Assembly: GCA_903861235.1 (NCBI GenBank)
Contig: CAIOTP010000160.1
Coordinates: 1 to 20,597, forward strand
Length of the DNA stretch: 20,597 nt
From: an uncultured bacterium
GTDB lineage: Bacteria > Planctomycetota > Phycisphaerae > Phycisphaerales > SM1A02
Direction of reading: 5' to 3'
The notes under the pieces were generated by a model. The model saw nothing but the letters and a program-made list of their open reading frames with translations. It did not search any database and had not been told where the DNA came from. Position 1 is the stretch's first letter; each line of letters starts with the position of its first letter. The position numbers and the translations under genes are program-made. Positions 12,286 through 19,492 of the stretch are shown here, piece after piece.

Positions 12286-14628
12286 ATGCGCTTGAACGCC
12301 CCCACGGTCGGTTGCACCGCCTTCCTGCTCTCCCTTTCGTGCGGCCTGATGGCCTCGGCTGGACTGACCAAGCCGGCGAAGGTGCAGATGGGTGTGGACG
12401 GCCACGGACCCTTGATGATCCAGGCTCAGCAGGATGAGCAGGAGCCCACCCTGACGCGTGCCATGGCTGCCGGCATCGACATGGTGCCACCGCCCGCGGT
12501 CATGCTCGGACCCATCGACGACGCGGGCCTGATGCTGGAGGACGACGCCGCAGAAGTCATCGGACCGCGTCGCTTCTCGATCCAGCGCAAGCTTTCGCTC
12601 GACATGGCCGACGGCCAGTGGATGCAGGTCGAAGGTGGCAGCGTGTGGCGCGTGGATGTGGAAGGTCTGGGCAGCCTGAACACCCGTCTGCACCTGAGCG
12701 GACTGGATCTGGGCGAGGGCGAGGAACTGTTCCTGAGCTCCCCCGGCGATCCGGACAGCGTCATGGGACCCCTCACGGGTGTGGGTCTCTTCGACAACGG
12801 CGAGGCGTGGGGCGTCTTCACCCGCGGCGCCGTCGCCCGCATCGAATGGTTCGTGCCCGAGGGCCGAGCCGCCACCAAGCTGCCCTTCCAGGGCGCCGAA
12901 TACGCCCACGGCTATCGCGACATGTTCACGCCCACCCACCTGCAGCCCCGCGCCGACACCGGCGACAAGGCCTCGGGCTGCGTGATCGATCCGGCGTGCT
13001 ACGCGGAATGGGCCGACATCTCGAACGCCGCCGGCGCCATGGTCTTCACCAGCGGCGGCGGAAGCTATGTCTGCTCCGGCCAGCTCATCGCCACCACCGC
13101 GGTCGACGAGACCCCGCTCTTCCTGACGGCGAACCACTGCATCAGCACCACGGCCGAGGCCAACAGCCTGCAGGTCCGGTTCTTCTACCGGGCCACCACC
13201 TGCAATGGAACCGTGAGCAACGGGACCAACGTGGTCGGTGCCGACCTGCTTTCGGCGTACGCGGGGAGCGACTGCACCCTGGTCATGCTACGGGCCACGC
13301 TGCCTTCGGCGGTGTACTGGGCGGGATGGCAGAACACCAACCCGGCCAGTGGCACGGCCAGCGCGGGCATTCACCACCCCAACGGCGTGGAGCAGGACAT
13401 CAGCTTCGGCACCAAGGGGATCCTGGAGAAGATCTGCACCACCGGCTCGCTCACCAACAGCGGAAGCCGCGTCAACTACTCGACCGGCGTGACCGAGGGC
13501 GGCAGCAGCGGCTCGGGCATCTATGTGACCAGCACCAAGCGGCTCTACGGGGTGCTCTCGTGCGGGCCCACGACCAGTTCCTGCACCAACCTGCTCTACG
13601 GTCAGTACGGCCGTCTGGACATGGCCATGACCAACAGCGCGGCCTTCGCGGGCTTCATGGCCGCAGGCAGCGACGACGCCCAGGAACCCAACGATTCCTG
13701 CGCTTCTCCCCGCGTCCTGACCGCCGGCACCTACCGCGGCCTGGTGGTCAAGCGCGTGGACGAGGACTGGTACGCCATCGACATGGAGCCCGGCGCCCAG
13801 TTGAGCCTTTCCAGCACCTACACGCACAGTTACGGTGACGTGGACTTCCAGCTCTTCGCCAACTGCGGCGACGCCACGGCCGTGGCCAGCAACACCGCGA
13901 ACGTGAACAACGCCACGCTGAACTTCACCAACAGCACCGGCGCGGCTCGCCGCTACTACCTGAGGGTCTATCTGGGCTCCGACACCCGGAACGACTACTC
14001 GCTCACCGTCGGCCTCACGGTGCCGCCGCCGGTGAACAACGAGTGCAACGCGGCCATCTCCACCGGCGCCGCGGCACTGGCGTTCAACACCACCTATGCC
14101 ACCAACTCCTCGGTGGCCATCCCCTCCAGCTGCCATGCGGGCGGCTCGACCACGATCAACAAGGACCTCTGGTACCAGTTCGTGGTGGAATGCACCGGCG
14201 AGGCCTCGGTGAGCACCTGTGGCGCCGCGGGCTTCGACACCAGCCTGGTGGTCTACCCAGGCACCTCGTGCCCCACCGCCAGCACCGCCGTCGTGGCCTG
14301 CAACGACAACGGCACCGGGTGCGCCAGCAGCACGAGCACCGTGACCTGGCCCGTGATCGAGGGTGAGAGCTACTACATCCGCCTCGGCAGCCCCTCCAAC
14401 ACGGGCGGCACGGGCACGATCACCCTGGGCTGCACCGCCGCCCCGCCGCCGTGCCCGTCGGACCTCGACGGCAACGCCATCGTGGATTCGGGCGACATCG
14501 CCTCGCTGCTGCTCGCCTTCGGCGAATGCGGCGCCCGCAACAACTGCCCAGCCGACCTGGACGCCAGTGGAACCGTGGACGCGGGCGACATCGCCACCCT
14601 GCTGCTGGGCTTCGGCAACTGCCCCTGA
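12286..14628 (+). CDS. Secreted lysyl-endopeptidase-like serine protease with PPC and dockerin-like domains
   Basis: A 780-residue secreted protein, from N- to C-terminus: signal peptide (1-25); propeptide-like region with 'VWRVDVEGLGSLNTRLHL' (120-137); trypsin-fold domain (~231-455) with triad His284 ('TANHC'), Asp329 ('GSDCTL') and Ser408 ('GGSSGSG'); a bacterial pre-peptidase C-terminal (PPC)-like beta domain (~464-577); a Cys-rich beta domain (~585-716); and a pair of dockerin-like calcium motifs 'DLDGNAIVDSGD' and 'DLDASGTVDAGD' (726-772). The protease resembles lysyl endopeptidases (Achromobacter protease I type); the exact cleavage preference is not established. The ATG at 12286 begins the signal peptide and has GGAG ten bases upstream; a TTG 39 bases earlier is less likely. 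A paralog follows directly. The product is probably exported and may bind a surface partner or calcium. Confidence 0.87.
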   Translation: MRLNAPTVGCTAFLLSLSCGLMASAGLTKPAKVQMGVDGHGPLMIQAQQDEQEPTLTRAMAAGIDMVPPPAVMLGPIDDAGLMLEDDAAEVIGPRRFSIQRKLSLDMADGQWMQVEGGSVWRVDVEGLGSLNTRLHLSGLDLGEGEELFLSSPGDPDSVMGPLTGVGLFDNGEAWGVFTRGAVARIEWFVPEGRAATKLPFQGAEYAHGYRDMFTPTHLQPRADTGDKASGCVIDPACYAEWADISNAAGAMVFTSGGGSYVCSGQLIATTAVDETPLFLTANHCISTTAEANSLQVRFFYRATTCNGTVSNGTNVVGADLLSAYAGSDCTLVMLRATLPSAVYWAGWQNTNPASGTASAGIHHPNGVEQDISFGTKGILEKICTTGSLTNSGSRVNYSTGVTEGGSSGSGIYVTSTKRLYGVLSCGPTTSSCTNLLYGQYGRLDMAMTNSAAFAGFMAAGSDDAQEPNDSCASPRVLTAGTYRGLVVKRVDEDWYAIDMEPGAQLSLSSTYTHSYGDVDFQLFANCGDATAVASNTANVNNATLNFTNSTGAARRYYLRVYLGSDTRNDYSLTVGLTVPPPVNNECNAAISTGAAALAFNTTYATNSSVAIPSSCHAGGSTTINKDLWYQFVVECTGEASVSTCGAAGFDTSLVVYPGTSCPTASTAVVACNDNGTGCASSTSTVTWPVIEGESYYIRLGSPSNTGGTGTITLGCTAAPPPCPSDLDGNAIVDSGDIASLLLAFGECGARNNCPADLDASGTVDAGDIATLLLGFGNCP

Positions 14629-14653
14629 TGTCGGCGTGATTCCGAGTGAAATC

Positions 14654-14690
14654 AGGGCGGACGTCCGGCCGGGCGTCCGCCCTTTGCTTT
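14654..14690 (+). terminator. Rho-independent terminator after the first protease gene
   Basis: AGGGCGGACG (14654-14663) and CGTCCGCCCT (14674-14683) form a perfect 10-bp stem with a 10-base loop, followed by TTTGCTTT. It begins 26 bases after the stop codon and separates the two tandem protease genes into distinct transcription units. Confidence 0.85.
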
Positions 14691-14731
14691 GAAGAGCTCC
14701 TGACGGCTCATCGAAACAGAGAGAAAGACCC

Positions 14732-17218
14732 GTGAACCGCACGATCCTCACCCTGGCCTTCACCATGCTCTCCGCACCCGAGGCAATGGCCGGTTCAGGG
14801 CCTGCGCTGCTCCATGCGGCTGCGCATGGTCCGCTTCCGCAGGGCATGGACATGGCCGAAACCGTCTCCACGCCCACACAGGTGGCGGGCCTGGAATTCG
14901 TGCCGGCCCCTGTGCTGTGGCTCCCTCCCATCGACGAACAGGCCCTGGCTGCGGAGGACGCCCTGGCTGACAAGGGCCAGCCCATGCGGTTCAGCGTGCA
15001 GCGGCCGCTGATGGTCGGCGTGCAGGATGGCCAGTGGCTGCCGGTGCCGGGTGGACATGTCTGGCGCGTGGACGTGCAGGGCATGGGCGCGGTGAACACC
15101 CGCCTTCACCTGGAAGGCACCGATCTGGGCGACGGCGAGCAGCTGTTCCTCTCCGTGCCGGGCTGGGCCCAGGCCAACACCGGTCCGATCGAGGGCCTTG
15201 GCGAGTTCGGCAATGGCGAGGCCTGGGGCCGCTTCGGACCCGGGGACACCGCACGGATCGAGTGGTTCGTGCCAGGCGACTCCATGCCGGAGACCCTGCC
15301 CTTCCACACGGTGGACTACTCGCATGGCTACATCGACACCTTCGATTTCCTGCCGCAGCCGCGGTTGGCCGCCGCGTGTCACAACGATCCGGCCTGCTAC
15401 CCGGCGTGGAGCAACGTGTCGAACGCCACCGCACGCATGAGCTTCACCAGTGGCGGTGCGAGCTACCTGTGCTCCGGTGAACTGGTGGCCACCACCGCCG
15501 CCGACGAGACCCCCTACTTCGCCACGGCCAATCACTGCATCAGCACCTCGAGCGAGGCGAACAGCCTCAACTGCCTCTTCTTCTACCGGGCCGGAACCTG
15601 CGGCGGCGCGACCACGGCGGGCACCTCGGTGGCGGGTGCGGATCTGGTGGCCACCTACGCCGCCAGCGACTGCACGCTGCTCATGCTGCGAGGCACGCTG
15701 CCCGCAGGTGTGGCCTGGGTCGGCTGGCAGAACACGAACCCGGCGAACGGCACTGCGAGCGTGGGCATTCACAACCCCTCCGGCAACAAGCAGGACATCA
15801 GCTTCTGCACCAAGGCGGCCACGAACAACTTCTGCGGCTCGGGCACCAACTGGTCCACCGTCAGCTGGACGCTCGGCATCACCGAGGGCGGCAGCAGCGG
15901 CTCGGGCCTGTATGTGGAGAGCACGCAACTGTTGTACGGCGTGCTCACCTGCGGCGACAGCGCCTGCACCAACCTGACCGGGCAGGATGGCTACGGCCGA
16001 TGGGACGTGGCGGTGAACGCCGGTGGCTTCGGCACCTTCCTGGCCGCCGGCAGCGACGACACTCAGGAACCCAACAACGCCTGTGCGGCCGCCAAGGTGA
16101 TCACCGCCGGCTCGCTGAGCGGCCTGGTGGTGAAGCGCCTGAACGAGGACTGGTACGCCATCGATGTGGCGGCAGGCTCCTCGCTGACGGTCACGACCTC
16201 TTACACCCACGCCAACGGCGACATCGACTTCGAGCTCTACGCCAACTGCGGCGACACCACCCCCGTGGCGACCGACCTGGCCAACGTGAACAACGGCTCC
16301 ATCGCCTGGACCAACTCGAGCACCGAGACCGCACGGGTCTACCTGCGCGCCTTTCTGGCTTCCGACACCCGCAACGACTACGGCATGAACATCGCCCTGA
16401 GTGGCGGCGGAGGTGGCGGAGGCGGAGGCGGTGGTGGCGGCAGTGGCTCGGCCAGCGTCCGCATCAGCCAGGTCTATGGTGGCGGCGGCAGCAGCTCCGG
16501 CAGCCCGACCTACAACAAGGACTATGTCGAGCTGTTCAACGCGGGTGACGCCGCCGCCGACATCAGCGGCTGGACCATCGAGTACGGCTCCGCGACCGGC
16601 GCCTGGGGCAGCAGCAGCACGACCATCTTCACCTTCCCGGCCGGAAGCGTGATCCAGCCCTGCCATTACCTGCTGGTGGCCAGCGCCACGGGCACTGCCG
16701 CGGGCGGGGCCCTGCCTGTGACCCCGGACTACACCTTCAGCATCGCCATGAGCGCCACCAACGGCAAGGTCGGGTTGTTCAACGCGGTGAACACCAACAA
16801 GCCCTGTGGAAGCGAGCTCGCCGGAACCTTGGTGGACAAGGTGGCCTACGGCACGGCGAACTGCGCCGAGACCACCGCCGTGCCGGCGCTCTCGATCACC
16901 ACCGGCGCCGTCCGCAACGAGGAAGGTGGCGCCGACACCGACAACAACGCCGCGGACTTCACCGTGGTGACGGCGCCGGTGCCGCACAACGCGGCCTCGC
17001 CGGCGGCGTCGACCTGCAGCGCACCTCCCCTGCCGTGCCCGGGCGATCTTGATGGCAGCGGCGTGGTCGATGCCGGCGACATCGGGAGCCTCCTGCTGCT
17101 CTTCGGGGACTGTGCCGGCGGCACCCCGGGCTGCACTGGAGACCTGGATGCGAGCGGCTCCGTGGATGCCGGCGACATCGGAAGCCTGCTGCTGCTGTTC
17201 GGCAGCTGCCCGGCCTGA
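14732..17218 (+). CDS. Paralogous secreted lysyl-endopeptidase-like protease with lamin-tail and dockerin-like domains
   Basis: An 828-residue paralog of the upstream protein. It has a signal peptide (1-20), the shared propeptide-like region ('VWRVDVQGMGAVNTRLHL', 110-127) and a trypsin-fold domain with His268 ('TANHC'), Asp313 ('SDCTLL') and Ser389 ('GGSSGSG'). A PPC-like domain (~442-556) follows. Where the first protein has a Cys-rich beta domain, this one has 13 consecutive glycines (558-570) and a lamin-tail-type domain (~574-755; 'RISQVYGGGG', 'DYVELFNAGDAAADISGWTIEY'). It ends in two dockerin-like motifs, 'GDLDGSGVVDAGD' and 'GDLDASGSVDAGD' (771-815). The GTG start follows a GAGAGAAAG stretch and begins the signal peptide. 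The lamin-tail domain is often fused to extracellular enzymes. The precise substrate is unknown. Confidence 0.87.
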   Translation: MNRTILTLAFTMLSAPEAMAGSGPALLHAAAHGPLPQGMDMAETVSTPTQVAGLEFVPAPVLWLPPIDEQALAAEDALADKGQPMRFSVQRPLMVGVQDGQWLPVPGGHVWRVDVQGMGAVNTRLHLEGTDLGDGEQLFLSVPGWAQANTGPIEGLGEFGNGEAWGRFGPGDTARIEWFVPGDSMPETLPFHTVDYSHGYIDTFDFLPQPRLAAACHNDPACYPAWSNVSNATARMSFTSGGASYLCSGELVATTAADETPYFATANHCISTSSEANSLNCLFFYRAGTCGGATTAGTSVAGADLVATYAASDCTLLMLRGTLPAGVAWVGWQNTNPANGTASVGIHNPSGNKQDISFCTKAATNNFCGSGTNWSTVSWTLGITEGGSSGSGLYVESTQLLYGVLTCGDSACTNLTGQDGYGRWDVAVNAGGFGTFLAAGSDDTQEPNNACAAAKVITAGSLSGLVVKRLNEDWYAIDVAAGSSLTVTTSYTHANGDIDFELYANCGDTTPVATDLANVNNGSIAWTNSSTETARVYLRAFLASDTRNDYGMNIALSGGGGGGGGGGGGGSGSASVRISQVYGGGGSSSGSPTYNKDYVELFNAGDAAADISGWTIEYGSATGAWGSSSTTIFTFPAGSVIQPCHYLLVASATGTAAGGALPVTPDYTFSIAMSATNGKVGLFNAVNTNKPCGSELAGTLVDKVAYGTANCAETTAVPALSITTGAVRNEEGGADTDNNAADFTVVTAPVPHNAASPAASTCSAPPLPCPGDLDGSGVVDAGDIGSLLLLFGDCAGGTPGCTGDLDASGSVDAGDIGSLLLLFGSCPA
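16403..16441 (+). repeat. Poly-glycine codon tract (13 GGN codons)
   Basis: Thirteen consecutive GGN codons encode an uninterrupted glycine linker exactly at the join between the PPC-like and lamin-tail-like domains of the second protease. Codon third positions vary (C, A and T), so it is not a pure trinucleotide repeat. Confidence 0.9.
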
Positions 17219-17227
17219 CTCGAGCGA

Positions 17228-18373
17228 TCACTCGTGGTCGGGCAAGCGGACCTGCAGCGCGGCGGTGAACGCGCTGGCGGCTCCGCCTCTGTCGTTCGCC
17301 GAACGCCGCAACGTGCCGGCTGATCGCGCCACCAGACCCTCGAACAGAACCTGATCGCCCATGGTCACGCGCACGGGCCGGTCCAGGTCGAGCATGGCGT
17401 CGTCGAGCAGGAACGCGAGCCTGCGGACGCCCTCGGCACTCTCGACGCGGATCTCCTGCCCCTGCCGCGACACGCTCACCCGCTGCCCGGGCCGCGGATC
17501 CGGATTCTCGAGCCAGTAGAAGCGCGACTCCACCACGTCGTCCTGCAGCCAGACCACGCGATCGGGCCTCGCGACACGGCGATGCTCCGCCATCCACGGC
17601 ACCGCCACGGCGTCCTCGCGGTCCATCCAGTGACCCTTGTCCGGGTGGATCACCACCAGGTGCGGGTAGCCGCCAGGATCCGCGGCGGCGAGCGCGTCGA
17701 GCTTGTCGCTCCAATCCTGCGCGATGCGGGCGCGGTCGAAGGCGGCGTCCTTGCCCCCCATGTGCAGCGTGAACGGAAGGTTGCGAAGGCCGTCGGGCTT
17801 CGTCTCGTTGGGGTGTCCCGCCATCATGGCCGCGGCACCGAAGCGGTCCGCCATGCGCGTGGCCAGCTGGTACACGCCGTCGCCGCCGGCGCTGTAGCCC
17901 ATCAGGTACACACGATCCGTGTCGATGGCCTGTTCCCGCGCCATCTTGGCGATGAGCGCATCGATCAGCGGCGTCATGGGAGCCTGATGCCACATGTCCC
18001 AGGCATCCGTGGGTGCACGCGGAGCCACATACACGCCGTTCGCCGGCGCGTAGAGCCGCTGCTGGTTGCGCCACTGCTGATCGTTGACCTGTGGTGGCGC
18101 GCTGCCGCCTCCATGCAGCGAGATGACGAGCGGCCGACCCGGCATGGCCGGACCGAAGGCCTTGCTCCAGCAGCGCATGCTGGAGCTGCCCGCCTGCACG
18201 GAGAATTCCTCCTCATGGCCCTGTGGCCAGAGATCGCCGGGCCTGGTCTCCGCGGCAAGCATGGTGCCACGCAGACGCTCGGCATCGTCGCGGCTCAGCA
18301 GGGGCACGGAGGACGAAAGCAGCCCCGCCGCGATCCCCGCCAGCATGAACGCCGCGATGCGTGGCCCCGCCAC
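17228..18373 (-). CDS. Predicted secreted alpha/beta-hydrolase, PHB-depolymerase/feruloyl-esterase-like
   Basis: A 381-residue protein with an N-terminal hydrophobic segment (~5-25) acting as signal peptide or anchor. The hydrolase core has the oxyanion-hole 'SLHGGG' (85-90), the nucleophile elbow 'LMGYSAGGDG' (157-166, Ser161), a probable acid in 'GGKDAAFDR' (Asp209 or Asp213) and His248 in 'DKGHWMD'. This order and spacing fit the LpqC / poly(3-hydroxybutyrate) depolymerase-like family. A ~90-residue beta-rich C-terminal region ('RVSVSRQGQEIRVESAEG...') follows. The true substrate is unknown. The GTG start at 18373 lies three bases after the stop of the PstS-like gene, so the two are co-transcribed; an ATG at 18349 is an alternative. 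It converges with the second protease gene, with only nine bases between the stop codons. Confidence 0.82.
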   Translation of the reverse strand: MAGPRIAAFMLAGIAAGLLSSSVPLLSRDDAERLRGTMLAAETRPGDLWPQGHEEEFSVQAGSSSMRCWSKAFGPAMPGRPLVISLHGGGSAPPQVNDQQWRNQQRLYAPANGVYVAPRAPTDAWDMWHQAPMTPLIDALIAKMAREQAIDTDRVYLMGYSAGGDGVYQLATRMADRFGAAAMMAGHPNETKPDGLRNLPFTLHMGGKDAAFDRARIAQDWSDKLDALAAADPGGYPHLVVIHPDKGHWMDREDAVAVPWMAEHRRVARPDRVVWLQDDVVESRFYWLENPDPRPGQRVSVSRQGQEIRVESAEGVRRLAFLLDDAMLDLDRPVRVTMGDQVLFEGLVARSAGTLRRSANDRGGAASAFTAALQVRLPDHE

Positions 18374-18376
18374 GGG

Positions 18377-19492
18377 TCAGGGCACCTTGGGCGTGCCCGT
18401 GAACTTCTGGCCCACGAAGGGCTTCATCACCTCGGGCGCGCGGTCGATGTCCACCACCACCACACCCAGCTGGGCGCAGCTGTCCTGGCCCGACTCCGAC
18501 CAGATGAACTTCAGGAAGTCGAGCGTCAGGGCGGGAACCGAGGAAGCGTCCTTGGCGAGCACCACCAGGTTCAGCGGTCGCCACATGGGATAGCTGCGGT
18601 CGCGGATGGTGGCGAAGCTGGGCTCCACGAAGGGCTTGCCGCGACCCTCGGAGACCGGCAGCATGCGGGCCCGCGGCTGACGGTTGGCGTAACCCGCGAT
18701 GCCCATGGCTTGCGGGTAGGCGCAGCACGCGTTGACCACGGAACTGGGCCCCGGCTCGAAGTAGCGCATGACGGTCTGCAGGTCCTCGCCCGGCATGACG
18801 AACTCCTGGAACCGCTGCATGGTGCCGTGGCTCATGGGCAGCACGTGGATGGGCATGAAACGATCGCCCAGCGGGGACTTGGGATCCAGCTCGTTCCAGC
18901 GGACGATCGGATCCTTGGTCAGGCTGTGGGTGATGGCGAAGATGCCGTTGAGCTGGTCGCGCGTGATGCCCGGCAGCGGATTGTCGGCGTTGACATAGAT
19001 GCAGGTGGCGTCCAGGGCCACGGGAACCTCGAACACCTTCAGACCCGTGGCGCCTTCAAGCTCCTGGATCTCCGAAGGCGTCAGGCTCCGCGAGACTGCG
19101 GCCAGGTCGCACTGCCCAGCCCTCAGCGCCTCGATCCCCTTGGTGCTCCCGCCCTGCTTCACGGACACCTTCAGTCCGGGATAGACCGATTCATAGCTGG
19201 AGGCGATCTTCGCCAGCAGCGGCGCCATGGCGTTCGAGCCGACGATCCGGAGCGATCCCGTGAACGGCGGCGCCTTGGCGATGTATTCCGGGAACTTGGC
19301 CACCTCCGCGGAGACCTCCGCGGTGTACCAGCCCTGCATGGCGGAGGCTCCCGCGGTGGCGACCGAAGGCGTGGCGGAGGGCTGCACCAGCGAGGCGGGT
19401 GTGGCCGGCTTGGCCGCGGGTGGGTTGGCCTGCGGAGCCGACGCCACGCACGCCAGAGCCAGACCTGCGATCAGGGCACGAACTCTCTTCAT
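18377..19492 (-). CDS. PstS-like periplasmic substrate-binding protein (phosphate ABC type)
   Basis: A 371-residue exported binding protein of the PstS / PBP-like family. It has a signal peptide (1-~22) and an Ala/Pro-rich linker (~23-50), then the two-lobed fold with 'RIVGSNAMAPLLAKIA' (82-97), 'GGSTKGIEALRAGQCDLAAVSR' (split over 114-135), 'CCAYPQAMGIAGYANR' (256-271) and 'SYPMWRPLNLVVLAK' (300-314). These match the phosphate-type consensus in order, but the first ligand loop reads GSNAM instead of the usual GSTT/GSSTV, so phosphate specificity is not certain. The ATG at 19492 is chosen because it gives an ATGA overlap with the upstream gene and has GGAGG eight bases before it. No PstC, PstA, PstB or PhoU is in the window. 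It lies between a membrane coiled-coil protein and a secreted hydrolase. Confidence 0.83.
   Translation of the reverse strand: MKRVRALIAGLALACVASAPQANPPAAKPATPASLVQPSATPSVATAGASAMQGWYTAEVSAEVAKFPEYIAKAPPFTGSLRIVGSNAMAPLLAKIASSYESVYPGLKVSVKQGGSTKGIEALRAGQCDLAAVSRSLTPSEIQELEGATGLKVFEVPVALDATCIYVNADNPLPGITRDQLNGIFAITHSLTKDPIVRWNELDPKSPLGDRFMPIHVLPMSHGTMQRFQEFVMPGEDLQTVMRYFEPGPSSVVNACCAYPQAMGIAGYANRQPRARMLPVSEGRGKPFVEPSFATIRDRSYPMWRPLNLVVLAKDASSVPALTLDFLKFIWSESGQDSCAQLGVVVVDIDRAPEVMKPFVGQKFTGTPKVP

Noticed and set aside
14795..16987. A 730-residue minus-strand open frame opposite the second protease gene
   Set aside because: Low-complexity Gly/Arg/Val/His composition with no motifs; it is the shadow of a strongly supported protease gene. 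The same holds for the 603-residue frame at 13288-15099.
17219..17250. Bidirectional terminator between the convergent second protease and hydrolase genes
   Set aside because: Only a 4-bp CGAG/CTCG hairpin and no T-tract; too weak to call.
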